DNA of 64,000 nt from Paludibaculum sp. (GTDB lineage Bacteria; Acidobacteriota; Terriglobia; Bryobacterales; Bryobacteraceae), in contig JARKQJ010000124.1 in the NCBI GenBank assembly GCA_029973955.1, positions 1 to 64,000 of the forward strand, in the 5' to 3' direction. This document shows positions 8,504-18,063 of this stretch, piece by piece. How positions within the stretch are numbered: position 1 is the stretch's first letter; each line of letters begins with the position of its first letter. Below the pieces are notes generated by a model. It was not told the DNA's origin, searched no databases, and saw only the letters and a list, made by a program, of their open reading frames with translations. A program made the translations under genes and the position numbers.

Positions 8504-9701
8504 TGCGGGCCGGGGTTGGCGTCATGCCGATTACTTTGGTGTGGAGCAAGACCTGGAAGCTGCCGTGCTTGAGCTTGCGTCCTGAGCGGCGAGCGAGTTC
8601 TTCCAGCCGGGCAGGATCGGTGAGGAACTCGGCGGCGGCCTGTGTGCCGAAGGTGGAGATGCCGGCGGCGATGATCACGGTCTGGCCGCTCTTGGCGTCG
8701 GTGACGCGGCTGGCGAGGGCGTAATCCTCGGCGGGCGTGCCGGGATGCGGCCCTTTGGTTGCCCGCCACCGGCGGGCGGGATTGTGGCCGTCGAGCACGT
8801 GGGAATCGGGCCCGCCGATCAGCTTGAAACGGTAATCGTTGTTGATTTCGATGGTCCACTTGGAAGAGAAGGCGCCGAAGAGGATGGCCGGCTGGTTGCG
8901 CAGATCAGCGAAGGAGAAGTCCTGGCCGGCCTTCAACGTAAACGGCTTGCCGGTTCTCGTGCAGAGGGTGGCGAAACGGATTGCCCCCATCGCGGCGCCA
9001 ACACCCACCTTATGCGGGGCCGAAACCATCGTTTGTGTCTGCCCCAGTTCATCCTTGAACTCATACTTCGGGCCCTCGTAACTACCACTTTCCCGCACGG
9101 AGACCTTGTTGTAGGAGTCCGGGATCGGTAGGAAGATCACGAGCGGCTCATGGGACTGGAGGATGGGCGCCCAGAAGTCATCCAGGGCCGTGCTCCGGTG
9201 CTGAGCGGCAAACAGGAGCAGGCCGGCCGCCGCTGCCAGGATCACTCCCGCCGATAATCCGATCAGCCACGTTCGCCGGCGGCGAGACGGAGCGGCGGCA
9301 TGATCGGCGGCCTGATCGGCGGATGGAGCGGGCGCCGTCTCCGGTGGCGGTTCGAGGCGGACGAACTGGGGCACATAGCTCCCCAGGGGCAGTTCGATCC
9401 GGAGGGTTGTGCCGGGAGGCGGCGACGCGTAGTGAGCCTGGAGCCGCCGTCTGAGTTCGCTGGCCTTCACCCGCACGAACGAGTCCTCAGCGGAGTTGTA
9501 ACCGGGGCCGCGGCCGAAGACCTCGACGGCGATGTTGCGTTCTTTGATCAGGTCGGCCTCGCCGTGGAGAGTTCTCTCCACGACGTAGCGAAGAAACTCC
9601 TGACTGCGCTGACTGGTGCGAAGAGCCTCGCCTCCGAGCACGCGCGCCAGTTCAGAGTGAACTTCCGACGCTGTGTAACCTGAATCCAAGTTCACCGCCA
9701 C
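8481..9701 (-). CDS. Acidobacterial membrane protein with N-terminal winged-helix-like domain
   Basis: A 406-residue protein. Residues 1-105 form a basic helical domain (RSQEFLRYVVE, ERNIAVEVFGR, VKASELRRRL), followed by a Pro/Ala-rich linker, one transmembrane helix (about 145-167) and a C-terminal globular domain outside the cytoplasm. I recognise this arrangement as a lineage-expanded Acidobacteriota type. The N-terminal part looks like a DNA-binding winged helix and the C-terminal part like a sensor, suggesting a one-component membrane regulator, but no function is established. The start is a GTG at 9701 without a clear Shine-Dalgarno. It is divergent from the TonB-dependent receptor. Confidence 0.7.
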   Translation of the reverse strand: MAVNLDSGYTASEVHSELARVLGGEALRTSQRSQEFLRYVVERTLHGEADLIKERNIAVEVFGRGPGYNSAEDSFVRVKASELRRRLQAHYASPPPGTTLRIELPLGSYVPQFVRLEPPPETAPAPSADQAADHAAAPSRRRRTWLIGLSAGVILAAAAGLLLFAAQHRSTALDDFWAPILQSHEPLVIFLPIPDSYNKVSVRESGSYEGPKYEFKDELGQTQTMVSAPHKVGVGAAMGAIRFATLCTRTGKPFTLKAGQDFSFADLRNQPAILFGAFSSKWTIEINNDYRFKLIGGPDSHVLDGHNPARRWRATKGPHPGTPAEDYALASRVTDAKSGQTVIIAAGISTFGTQAAAEFLTDPARLEELARRSGRKLKHGSFQVLLHTKVIGMTPTPARIIEVHFW

Positions 9702-9711
9702 GAGAAACTGT

Positions 9712-9742
9712 TTGACAGCTTATCACGCGTAACGTGCGCGTG
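9712..9742. promoter_or_regulatory. Divergent intergenic region with inverted repeat
   Basis: The 169-nt gap between the membrane regulator-like gene (minus) and the TonB receptor (plus) contains a consensus -35 hexamer TTGACA at 9712-9717, but no convincing -10 at 16-18 nt. Just after it lies an inverted repeat, CACGCG (9724-9729) and CGCGTG (9737-9742), with a 7-nt spacer. This would be a natural operator for control of both genes, but the assignment is only positional. Confidence 0.3.
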
Positions 9743-9870
9743 ACGCTGACGCAAGCCATTGAAGCCGATGGCCCATTGCGGCCACACGGTCAATAACGAG
9801 GAATTACGCTGGTTCCAACCGCCGCATGGGGGACATACTGGCTGCCGAGTCCACTTCAGGAGTCTGTGCC

Positions 9871-12800
9871 ATGCTGACACGTCTTGCTCTCTTAGCCGCG
9901 ATGCTAGGTTCGATGCTCCCCGCGCAGGATGCGCGCGGGCGTATCGCCGGCCGGGTGATGGATCCTTCGGGGGCCGCCATTCCGAAGGCTCAGGTAACGG
10001 CAACTAACAATGAAACCTCGGTGCGGGTTTCAGCGACCGCGAATGACGCGGGTATGTACGACATCCCCTATCTTCAGCCCGGCGTGTACACGCTGACTGC
10101 CGCGGCGGGGGGCTTCAAGGGATATGAGCGGAAAGAGTTGCAGGTGCGAGTGGGGGACCAGTTGGCGATCAACATTCCATTGGAGGTAGGCCTCGTCTCG
10201 GAGTCGATCACGGTTTCCGGACAGGCATCCCTGCTGGACACCTCCACGGCGAGCGTGGGCAGGGTGGTGGATAGCAAGCGAATCCTCGATCTGCCGCTGC
10301 CCGGCGGCAACGCTCTTTCGCTTTCGCGCCTGGCGCCGGGCGTGGTGAATCTGGCTGCTCCGAATCATCCCTCGCTGGGGCCGGCGACGGAGGTGCTCTC
10401 ATCGCTGACGGTGAACGGCGTGCGCGCCGGCAATATCGAATTCACGGTGGACGGCACGCCGTCCATGTGGGGCACGAACGCGGCTTACGCGCCCCCCACT
10501 GAGATGGTGGCGGAGTTCAAAGTCCAGACTGCGACTTACGACGCCAGCGCCGGCCGCGCGCCCGGCGGCAACGTCAACGTGGTTCTGCGTACCGGCACGA
10601 ATCAGTTCCACGGAACGCTCTCCTACTACCACAACAACCAGCACCTGCAGTCACTGGATCTCTTCCAGCGGCAGAACCTCTACAATCCGTCGACGGGTCC
10701 GGTGACCGACGAGAAGATCAACAGCATCAACCCGGTGAACATCCTGAACCGGTATGGCGCCACCTTCTCCGGTCCGGTGATGCTGCCCAAGCTCTACAAC
10801 GGGCGCAACAAGACCTTCTGGATCTACTCGTTTGAAGGGCTGACTCGCCCTGGAGTGGAACGAGGCAATACGTTCTTCACTGTGCCTACGGGAATCCAGC
10901 GGCGCGGCGACTTCTCTGATCTGCTCAAGCTTGGCAGCGTGTACCAGGTTTACGATCCCAATACGACGGTGCCGGCGGCCGGCGGCCGCTACTCGCGCCA
11001 ACCCTTCGCCGGTAACATCGTGCCCTCCTCGCGCCTGGACAAGACCGCTCTGGGGCTTCTGCCGTATTGGCCGGATTCCAACCTGGCGGGCACCAACGAC
11101 GGGCGGAACAACTACACGCGCCAGCAGACTTCGTACAACGAATACCGCTCACACACAGCCAAGGTCGACCACAACTTCTCCGAGCGGCATCGCGTCTTCG
11201 GCCGCTACAACCAGTGGTATCAGCTTTTCAGCTCGGGTCAGACATTCCCCAATATCGCCAACGGCAACGACCGCTACCGCTACAACTTCGGCGGCGTCTT
11301 CGACGACGTCTTCGTCATCTCCCCGTCGATGTTAAACAACCTCCGCATCGGCTTCACGCGGTTTGAACAGACGAACAGCCCCCTGTCGATGGGGTTCGAT
11401 CTGGCTGGGGCGGGTTTCTCGCAGTCACTGGCCAACGCCATCGATCCGCAGGCGCGCGTGTTTCCGGGAATCCAGGTGGCCGCTTATCAGAACCTGGGCA
11501 CGAACAGCCCGTCCAGCGCCATCTCGAACTACTACACCTTCTCAGACGATGTCACGTGGACCAAAGGGAAGCACACTATCAAAATGGGCGCCGAGTTCCG
11601 CCTTTATCGCGAGAACAACTATAACTTCGCCAACATGACGCCCACCGAGACTTTCGCCAGTTCCTATACTGGCGGACCGCTGGACAACTCACCCGCGGCC
11701 CCTATCGGGCAGGGCCTCGCGTCGTTCCTTCTGGGGATCCCCAGCGGCGGCCAGATCAATGTGAACGACTCTGCGGCGGAGCAGTCCAAGACCACCTCGT
11801 TCTACATTCAGGACGACTGGCGAATCTCCTCGAAGCTGACGATCAACGCCGGCCTGCGGTATGACCTCGACAGTCCCATCACCGAGCGCTACAACCGTTC
11901 CGTGCAGGGTTTCGACTTCGCCACCAACAACCCGGACGCGGCGCGCGCCACCGCCAACTATGCGAAGAACCCTCTGCCGGAGTTGCCCGTGAGCCAGTTC
12001 AAGGTGATCGGCGGCCTGACCTTCGCCGGCGTGAACGGCAATTCCAGGTCGCTCTGGAACTCCGACAAGAACAACTTCGCACCGCGGATCGGCCTGGCCT
12101 ACACGCCGTTCAAAGACACGGTGATTCGAGCGGGCTATGGGATCTTCGTGGTACCGCTGGGGGCGGACCGCTCTTCAGTGAATCAGTCCGGCTACACGCT
12201 GCGGACGACGCTGGTGCCTTCCATCGACAACGGGCAGACCTACATCGCTTCGGTGTCCAATCCGTTTCCCGGCGGCTGGCCCAATCCTCCAGGTTCTTCC
12301 CTAGGACTGGCTACCGATGAAGGGCGCGCGGTGAGCTACTTCCGTCCGGATGGGACCAACGGCTATATGCAGCGCTACTCGTTCGGGATCCAGCAGCAGA
12401 TTCGCGGCGGCCTGCTCTTCGATGCCTCATACATCGGCAACCGCGGGACGCGCCTGGGCGCGACGCGGCAGTACAACGGCATCCCGCTGAACCTGCTGTC
12501 GAAGTCGCTTTCCCGCGACCAGCAGACCATCAACTACCTGAGTTCGCAGGTGGCCAATCCGTTCTATCCGCTGCCGGGCTCCAACATTGCGGGCACCACC
12601 GTGGCCCGCAACCAACTGCTGCGCCCTTATCCGCATTTCACGGGGCTTTCCACCACGGAGCCGCAAGGCTACAGCTGGTATCACTCGTTGCAGACGACGC
12701 TGGAGAAGAGATTCCAGGCCGGGTTCACATTCCAGTTCAACTACACCCTCTCGAAGATGATGGAGGCCACGGATTTCCAGAACGAGGCGGATCCAGTGCC

Positions 12801-13356
12801 GGCCAAGGTCATCTCAGACCTCGATCGGACCCACCGCGTGGCGTTGAGCAGTATTTATGAGCTGCCGTTCGGCCCCGGCAAACGATTCCTGGCTCATTCG
12901 AACGGGTTCGTGCGCCATGCCGCGGGAGGATGGCAGTTGCAGGCCGTGTGGCAGATGAACACCGGCCAGCCGTTGGGATTCGGGAACTCGATCCTGACGG
13001 ACGACATCCGCAACGTGCCGTTGTCGGGTTCCGCGCAGACGCTGGACCGCTGGTTCAACACGTCGGCCCTCAATCGAAACGCGGCCGAGCAACTGCAATT
13101 CAACCTTGTGACGATGTCAACGAGGTTTTCCGGCGTGCGGGCTCCTGGGGTGGACGTTTGGGACATCTCCGGAGTGAAGAACTTCGCGCTCACTGAGAAG
13201 CTGCGGATGCAGTTCCGGGCCGAGTTTCTCAACGCCATGAACCACTCGAACCTGGCTGCGCCGAACACGGCGCCGACCAACTCGCTGTTCGGGCGCATTT
13301 CAGCCATCTCCGGCTTCCCGCGCTACGTGCACTTCGGGCTGAAGCTGGTCTACTAG
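9871..13356 (+). CDS. TonB-dependent receptor, Oar-like with carboxypeptidase-regulatory domain
   Basis: A 1,161-residue outer-membrane protein. It has a signal peptide (MLTRLALLAAMLGSMLPAQ), a carboxypeptidase-regulatory-like beta-sandwich (about 25-110, with GRVMDPSGA and YLQPGVYTL), a plug-like region (VNGVRAGNIEFTVDG), and a long beta-barrel ending in aromatic YVHFGLKLVY. The ATG at 9871 is preferred over the longer frame because AGGAG lies 8-10 nt upstream and a signal peptide follows directly. Such receptors import large substrates, typically glycans, using the TonB system. A sulfatase starts 15 nt after its stop, so a sulfated polysaccharide or sulfate ester is a plausible ligand (inference). 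Confidence 0.9.
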   Translation: MLTRLALLAAMLGSMLPAQDARGRIAGRVMDPSGAAIPKAQVTATNNETSVRVSATANDAGMYDIPYLQPGVYTLTAAAGGFKGYERKELQVRVGDQLAINIPLEVGLVSESITVSGQASLLDTSTASVGRVVDSKRILDLPLPGGNALSLSRLAPGVVNLAAPNHPSLGPATEVLSSLTVNGVRAGNIEFTVDGTPSMWGTNAAYAPPTEMVAEFKVQTATYDASAGRAPGGNVNVVLRTGTNQFHGTLSYYHNNQHLQSLDLFQRQNLYNPSTGPVTDEKINSINPVNILNRYGATFSGPVMLPKLYNGRNKTFWIYSFEGLTRPGVERGNTFFTVPTGIQRRGDFSDLLKLGSVYQVYDPNTTVPAAGGRYSRQPFAGNIVPSSRLDKTALGLLPYWPDSNLAGTNDGRNNYTRQQTSYNEYRSHTAKVDHNFSERHRVFGRYNQWYQLFSSGQTFPNIANGNDRYRYNFGGVFDDVFVISPSMLNNLRIGFTRFEQTNSPLSMGFDLAGAGFSQSLANAIDPQARVFPGIQVAAYQNLGTNSPSSAISNYYTFSDDVTWTKGKHTIKMGAEFRLYRENNYNFANMTPTETFASSYTGGPLDNSPAAPIGQGLASFLLGIPSGGQINVNDSAAEQSKTTSFYIQDDWRISSKLTINAGLRYDLDSPITERYNRSVQGFDFATNNPDAARATANYAKNPLPELPVSQFKVIGGLTFAGVNGNSRSLWNSDKNNFAPRIGLAYTPFKDTVIRAGYGIFVVPLGADRSSVNQSGYTLRTTLVPSIDNGQTYIASVSNPFPGGWPNPPGSSLGLATDEGRAVSYFRPDGTNGYMQRYSFGIQQQIRGGLLFDASYIGNRGTRLGATRQYNGIPLNLLSKSLSRDQQTINYLSSQVANPFYPLPGSNIAGTTVARNQLLRPYPHFTGLSTTEPQGYSWYHSLQTTLEKRFQAGFTFQFNYTLSKMMEATDFQNEADPVPAKVISDLDRTHRVALSSIYELPFGPGKRFLAHSNGFVRHAAGGWQLQAVWQMNTGQPLGFGNSILTDDIRNVPLSGSAQTLDRWFNTSALNRNAAEQLQFNLVTMSTRFSGVRAPGVDVWDISGVKNFALTEKLRMQFRAEFLNAMNHSNLAAPNTAPTNSLFGRISAISGFPRYVHFGLKLVY

Positions 13357-13371
13357 GAAACTGGATTGAAC

Positions 13372-14790
13372 ATGAAACGCCGTACGTTCCTTTCTTCGCT
13401 GGCGGGCGGGGCACTGGCCGCCCGCAGTGCCGCCCAGCAGCCGAATTTCGTGTTCATCCTGGCGGATGATTTCGGCTGGCGGGACCTGGCCTGCTATGGC
13501 AACCCGTACTTCTCCACGCCGAATCTAGACAAACTGGCGGCGCAGGGGGCGCGCTTCACAAACGCTTATGCGGCGTGCCCGGTCTGTTCGCCGACGCGCG
13601 CCAGCATTCTCACCGGCAGGTACCCCGTGCGTACCGGCGTGACGGATTGGATTCCGGGCCGTGCTTCCCACGAGAAGGGGCCGATCGTCACGCCGCGGAC
13701 GGCGACGGAGTTGAAGTTATCCGAGATCACAATGGCGGAGCGGCTCAAGACGGCCGGGTACCGGAGTGCCGCGGTGGGCAAATGGCACCTGGGCGGCACG
13801 GGGTTTCTGCCGACAGACCAGGGGTTTGACGTGAACATCGGCGGCAACCACAGCGGGAGTCCTCCCAAGAGCCCGAAGCCGTATTTCGGGCCATGGGACT
13901 TGCCGAACCTGCCTGGCGCAGCCGGCGATTTCCTCACCGAGCGGCTGGCGCAGGAGGCCTGCGGCTTCATCCGGCAGAACGCCGCAAATCCGTTCCTTGT
14001 CTATCTGTCGCATTACTCCGTGCACATTCCGTTGGGGGCGCGCGAGGCCGATGTGGCGCGCCACAAGGAGAAGGCACAGGGGCGCTACAATCCGACCTAC
14101 GCGGCGATGGTGGAGAGCCTGGACCAGAGTGTGGGCCTGGTGTTGGACGCCATCGACAAAACCGGCGTGGCGGACCGCACGATGGTGATGTTCTTCGGCG
14201 ACAACGGCGGGCTGCGCTATGAGGGCAAGTCCAAACAGGCCGTCACCGACAACGCGCCGCTGCGGGCCGGGAAGGGGCACCTGTACGAAGGCGGGATCCG
14301 CGAGCCGTTGATTGTGAGATATCCGCGCTTGGTGAAGGCCGGCGCAGTGATCGATACGCCCGTTTCGAGCGTGGACTTCCTCCCCACGTTCTGCCAGGCG
14401 GCGGGCGTAGCGCCGGGACAGGTGGACGGGGTCAGCCTGATGCCTCTGCTGGGCGGAGGGAAGCTGAAGCCGCGGCCGCTCTTCTGGCACTACCCGCACT
14501 ATTCGAACCAGGGCGGGGAACCGGGCAGCGCCATTCGGGAAGGGCGCTGGAAGCTGATCGAGTTCCACAAAGACGGGCGGCGCGAGCTATTCGACCTGGA
14601 CCAGGATCCCGGCGAGGCGCGGAACCTCATCAACACAGAACCGGCGGTGGCGCGCAAGCTGGCCGCCACGCTGGAGCAGTGGCGGAAGAAGAGCGGCGCG
14701 ATCATGCCGCGGAAGAATCCCAACGCCGATCCCGCGTGGCCCGGGTGGGGGCTGACGGGCGAGGAGAAGCCCATTCTCCCCGCCTCCTGA
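13372..14790 (+). CDS. Sulfatase, formylglycine type, Tat-exported
   Basis: A 472-residue type I sulfatase hydrolysing sulfate esters. The N-terminus MKRRTFLSSLAGG is a twin-arginine signal, so folded export is expected. Metal ligands D32-D33 follow the first strand, and C72 in C-S-P-T-R is the residue oxidised to formylglycine. Further family blocks are GKWHLG and FFGDNGG. The ATG at 13372 is chosen over a TTG 6 nt earlier because it leads directly into the Tat motif. It lies 15 nt after the TonB receptor and is probably co-transcribed with it. No formylglycine-generating enzyme is in the window. The substrate is not determinable. Confidence 0.92.
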   Translation: MKRRTFLSSLAGGALAARSAAQQPNFVFILADDFGWRDLACYGNPYFSTPNLDKLAAQGARFTNAYAACPVCSPTRASILTGRYPVRTGVTDWIPGRASHEKGPIVTPRTATELKLSEITMAERLKTAGYRSAAVGKWHLGGTGFLPTDQGFDVNIGGNHSGSPPKSPKPYFGPWDLPNLPGAAGDFLTERLAQEACGFIRQNAANPFLVYLSHYSVHIPLGAREADVARHKEKAQGRYNPTYAAMVESLDQSVGLVLDAIDKTGVADRTMVMFFGDNGGLRYEGKSKQAVTDNAPLRAGKGHLYEGGIREPLIVRYPRLVKAGAVIDTPVSSVDFLPTFCQAAGVAPGQVDGVSLMPLLGGGKLKPRPLFWHYPHYSNQGGEPGSAIREGRWKLIEFHKDGRRELFDLDQDPGEARNLINTEPAVARKLAATLEQWRKKSGAIMPRKNPNADPAWPGWGLTGEEKPILPAS

Positions 14791-14800
14791 GTCCGCCTGG

Positions 14801-15331
14801 TTACTTCTTGGCGGGGGCCGCGGGCGCCATCGCCTGGTCGATGATGGGCGACAGTCCGTCGCCCTCGAAGATGGACTTCTGCGCGTCGGTGTAGACGAGG
14901 TCGTTGCGGATGATACCGTTGGCATCGACGACGAGGAGCGTCGGCAGGCTGATGGAGGGGTTCTGCGGCGTGATGCGCAGCATGGCGGCGGTGGCCTGTC
15001 CGAAGTCGAACAGGACCGGGTTGGTCACCTTGTACTTGGCGATGTAGGCGGAGACGGTTTGGGGATTGTCCGGCGGATTGACGATGCTCAGGACGGAGAT
15101 TTTGGCGCCGTACTTTTCCTTGATCCGCTCCAACGTTCGCGAGAGCGTCTGACAGTGCGGGCACTCGGTCTTCATGATGTCGATGATCAGGACCTTGCCG
15201 CGGTAATCGAGGACGTCGTAGTATTTGCCGGTCGCGTCGGGGAGTGTGAAGCTCGCCACGCGCTTGCCGGCCAAAGGTCCTGCGGCCAGCGCCATCGCGG
15301 TCAGTAGCAGAGTTGCCAGTATCTTTTTCAT
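14801..15331 (-). CDS. Secreted thioredoxin-like (redoxin/TlpA-type) protein
   Basis: A 176-residue protein with a signal peptide (MKKILATLLLTAMALAAG) and a thioredoxin fold carrying the active-site pair C57-P-H-C60, then the cis-Pro region SLPTLLVVD. It is expected in the periplasm as a thiol-disulfide exchange protein. The ATG at 15331 has a GGAGA Shine-Dalgarno (complement of 15338-15343) inside the end of mtnA, and the gene follows mtnA by 2 nt. It is the last gene of the uvrA-to-redoxin run. Its partner is unknown. Confidence 0.85.
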   Translation of the reverse strand: MKKILATLLLTAMALAAGPLAGKRVASFTLPDATGKYYDVLDYRGKVLIIDIMKTECPHCQTLSRTLERIKEKYGAKISVLSIVNPPDNPQTVSAYIAKYKVTNPVLFDFGQATAAMLRITPQNPSISLPTLLVVDANGIIRNDLVYTDAQKSIFEGDGLSPIIDQAMAPAAPAKK

Positions 15332-15333
15332 TC

Positions 15334-16365
15334 TTATTTCTCCTGTGCCAGCCGGGTGAGGCTCTCTTCGTAGGGCGCGGTGGCGACGCCTTTTTCGGTG
15401 ATGATGCCGGTGACGTAGCGGTTGGGGGTGACGTCGAAGGCGGGGTTCTCCACCAGCGTGCCTTCGGGAGCAACGGGGACACCGAAGACCTCGGTGACTT
15501 CCTTGCCGGGGCGCTCTTCGATGGGGATCTGATCGCCCGAGTCGAGTGTGAGGTCGAGTGTGGAGATGGGCGCTGCCACGTAGAAGGGCACGCCATTCTC
15601 CCTGGCGAGCACGGCCACGCCGTAGGTGCCTACCTTGTTGGCCACGTCGCCGTTGCGCGCGATGCGGTCCGCGCCGACGACGACGCAGCCGATGCGGCCG
15701 GATTTGAGGAAGTGGCCCGCCATGTTGTCGGAGATGAGCTTGACGGGGATGCCGTCCTGCTGGAGTTCCCACACGGTGAGACGCGCGCCCTGCAGAAAGG
15801 GTCTCGTCTCGTCGGAGTAAACTTCGAGCTTCTTGCCGCTTTCCACCGCGGCGCGGATGACGCCGAGGGCCGTGCCATAGCCAGCCGTGGCGAGCGCGCC
15901 GGCGTTGCAGTGGGTGAGCACCACCTTGCCGTCCGGAACGAGCGGGGCGCCGTGCGCGCCGATGGCGCGGTTGATGGCGATGTCTTCGCGATAGACCGCC
16001 AGGGCCTCGGCTTCGAAAGCGGCGCGGATCTCAGCGATGGGCTTGTCCTTCACTGAAGCGTAGAGGCGCTTCATGCGGTCGATGGCCCAGAAGAGGTTCA
16101 CCGCGGTGGGCCGCGTGCCGGCCAGGGTGGAGCAGATGAGTTCGAACTGCCCGTCGAGTTTAGCCGGATCGGCCTGTTTGACGCCGAGCGCCACGCCCAT
16201 CGCCGCCGAGACTCCGATGGCGGGCGCGCCGCGCACCACCATGGTGCGAATGGCGTGGGCCACTTCCTCGTATGTCTGGCAGGTCATGAATTCCACAGTG
16301 CGCGGCAGTTTGGTCTGATCGATCATCACCACGCCGGCGTCGGTCCATTGCACCGTCTCAACCAT
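15334..16365 (-). CDS. mtnA: S-methyl-5-thioribose-1-phosphate isomerase
   Basis: A 343-residue enzyme of methionine salvage converting 5-methylthioribose-1-phosphate to methylthioribulose-1-phosphate. Family blocks are clear: [28 protein letters not shown] with the catalytic C153, and [10 protein letters not shown] with the catalytic D233. The ATG at 16365 shares a base with the stop of the CPBP gene (TAATG), so translation is coupled. Methylthioadenosine arises from polyamine synthesis, which matters because a deoxyhypusine-synthase-like gene lies two genes upstream in the same run. Confidence 0.95.
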   Translation of the reverse strand: MVETVQWTDAGVVMIDQTKLPRTVEFMTCQTYEEVAHAIRTMVVRGAPAIGVSAAMGVALGVKQADPAKLDGQFELICSTLAGTRPTAVNLFWAIDRMKRLYASVKDKPIAEIRAAFEAEALAVYREDIAINRAIGAHGAPLVPDGKVVLTHCNAGALATAGYGTALGVIRAAVESGKKLEVYSDETRPFLQGARLTVWELQQDGIPVKLISDNMAGHFLKSGRIGCVVVGADRIARNGDVANKVGTYGVAVLARENGVPFYVAAPISTLDLTLDSGDQIPIEERPGKEVTEVFGVPVAPEGTLVENPAFDVTPNRYVTGIITEKGVATAPYEESLTRLAQEK

Positions 16366-17099
16366 TAGTTCAGCAAGTCCTTCCTTTGAAGCAGAAATCC
16401 AGTAAAGAACGCCAGATTGTAGGTGGCGTGCACCAATGTGGACGCCGCCGTGGAATCCAGTTTCCAGCGCACGAGTCCGAAGACGCTGGAGGCGAAAAAG
16501 AGCAGGAGCACATGCTGCCAGCTCCACGAATATTGCGGACCGTGCAGCAGCGCGAACGGCAAGCTGGCCAGGGCGATGCCCGCCGCCACGCCGAAAGAGC
16601 GGATGGTGAGCGGCTGCAGGAAACCGCGGAAGATCAACTCCTCGGCCAGCGGGCCCAGAGTGGTGGCGAAGAAGCCGACGAGGATGATGGAGAGACGGTC
16701 CCGCAGCAGGCGCTGTACAGCGTTGTCGATCACGGGGGTGTGCAGCAACGTTCCGGCGATCACTACGAAGATGACCAGGAGCGGGCCCAGGAAGACGGTG
16801 AGCCCCATCTTCGGCCATGGCACACGCCAGCCCATCGATTCCCAGAAGGGCGCGTCATAGCGGGCCTTCAGCAACAGGAAGAGCGCGCCGAACCAAAGGC
16901 CGTAGGCGAGGAACTGCGCGCCGATGGCGCGGATGGCGTCCGGCTGTCCCGCGGGGAGAGCCCACAGCAGAAGGGCGTTCAAGCCCACGGCCAGCAGGAC
17001 GCAGGGGAGAGACAGGCCGAGCAGCAAGCCGGCATCGAGCCACGTCCAGGGAGGGCCGGCCTTCTCGCGCCAGGGGGGCGTGGGGAGCGCGCCGGTCAT
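16365..17099 (-). CDS. CPBP-family intramembrane metalloprotease
   Basis: A 244-residue polytopic inner-membrane protein. The CPBP/Abi motifs are present: E153-E154-x3-R158 (EELIFRG), then FALLHG and STLVHATYN, which supply the metal-binding histidines. About seven hydrophobic segments are seen. The family includes prenyl-CAAX-type proteases and bacteriocin self-immunity proteins, but the substrate here is unknown. The ATG overlaps the preceding stop (ATGA), and the stop overlaps the mtnA start. There is no bacteriocin gene nearby, so a housekeeping role is more likely. Confidence 0.85.
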   Translation of the reverse strand: MTGALPTPPWREKAGPPWTWLDAGLLLGLSLPCVLLAVGLNALLLWALPAGQPDAIRAIGAQFLAYGLWFGALFLLLKARYDAPFWESMGWRVPWPKMGLTVFLGPLLVIFVVIAGTLLHTPVIDNAVQRLLRDRLSIILVGFFATTLGPLAEELIFRGFLQPLTIRSFGVAAGIALASLPFALLHGPQYSWSWQHVLLLFFASSVFGLVRWKLDSTAASTLVHATYNLAFFTGFLLQRKDLLN

Positions 17100-18055
17100 G
17101 CTTCGGCCTCGATCAGAAGCGCCGCCAGCAACGGGATCATGATCTCGTGGTGGCCGGTGAGGGCGTAGCCTTTGCCGCCGCTTCCGGCGTGTGGCCGCTC
17201 CACGACGTTGAAGCGCGGCCGGTAGTGCTGCAGAAAATCGAAGTTGGCGGTGGTGAAGTCAGCGAGGTCGAAGCCCAGGTTCCTGACCACCGACACGGCT
17301 TTGAGGAACACCTCGGGGAGAACGACGGCGGAGCCCACGTTCAGGTAAACCCCGCCGCTGTGCAAGCCTTTCACAATCGAGCAGAACAGGCGGAAATCGC
17401 GATGTGAAGCCGCGCCGATGGCCGCGCCCTGCGCCGCTGGATGGGTGTGCGGCGTGTCCGTGCCGACGGCAACATGGACGGTCACCGGGATGGCGCGCTG
17501 CCAGGCCTGCCATAGGACGGAGTAGGGGCGGGTGGCCTGCGGGGCGATGGCATCGAGAGCCGCCCCCAGCGCCTCGCCCATGCCGATGCCGGCCGCGGAA
17601 GCGCGGTAGATGGCCTCGTTCATGAGGCGGCCAGTCTCTTCGGCCGAGCCGAAGCGGCCGTCGGGCAGCACGGCCTCGACATCTTCGCTAGTACAGCCGG
17701 CCAAGCCGAGTTCAAAGTCGTGGATGGAAGCCGCGCCGTTCATGGCGATGGCGGTGATGAAGCCGCGATCCATGAGGTCCACCAGGACCGGGGCGAGACC
17801 GCACTTGATCACGTGGCCGCCCATGCCCCAAATCAAAGCCTTGCGTTCCTGTTTCGCCGCCGCGATGTCGCGAACGACGGCGCGCAGGGAGTCCGCGGCG
17901 AGGAGGCGGGGCAGCCGGTCCAGCCAGGCCGTGGCGCTGTCGCCTTTCCGATGCACCCCGGCCATGTGCTCCACCCGCACCTTGCCGCCGCGGTCGGCGA
18001 TGGGCACGGTGGAGAGTCCGCTGAAATCCAGGGGTATTTCCGAGTACTTGCTCAC
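17096..18055 (-). CDS. Deoxyhypusine synthase-like family protein
   Basis: A 319-residue protein. The order of segments resembles the deoxyhypusine synthase fold: a VLVDLMDRGFITAIAMNGA block where that family has its VLVTTAGG block, a YSVLWQAWQRAIPV segment, a GSAVVLPEVFLKA block, and a C-terminal GGKGYALTG containing K295 where the family has its catalytic lysine. In bacteria such enzymes can make homospermidine or act on unknown amines. The similarity is remote and judged by eye. The GTG start has AGGA 6 nt upstream, overlapping the uvrA stop, and the gene is followed by CPBP and mtnA. Confidence 0.6.
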   Translation of the reverse strand: MSKYSEIPLDFSGLSTVPIADRGGKVRVEHMAGVHRKGDSATAWLDRLPRLLAADSLRAVVRDIAAAKQERKALIWGMGGHVIKCGLAPVLVDLMDRGFITAIAMNGAASIHDFELGLAGCTSEDVEAVLPDGRFGSAEETGRLMNEAIYRASAAGIGMGEALGAALDAIAPQATRPYSVLWQAWQRAIPVTVHVAVGTDTPHTHPAAQGAAIGAASHRDFRLFCSIVKGLHSGGVYLNVGSAVVLPEVFLKAVSVVRNLGFDLADFTTANFDFLQHYRPRFNVVERPHAGSGGKGYALTGHHEIMIPLLAALLIEAEA

Positions 18056-18063
18056 TGCAGTTC

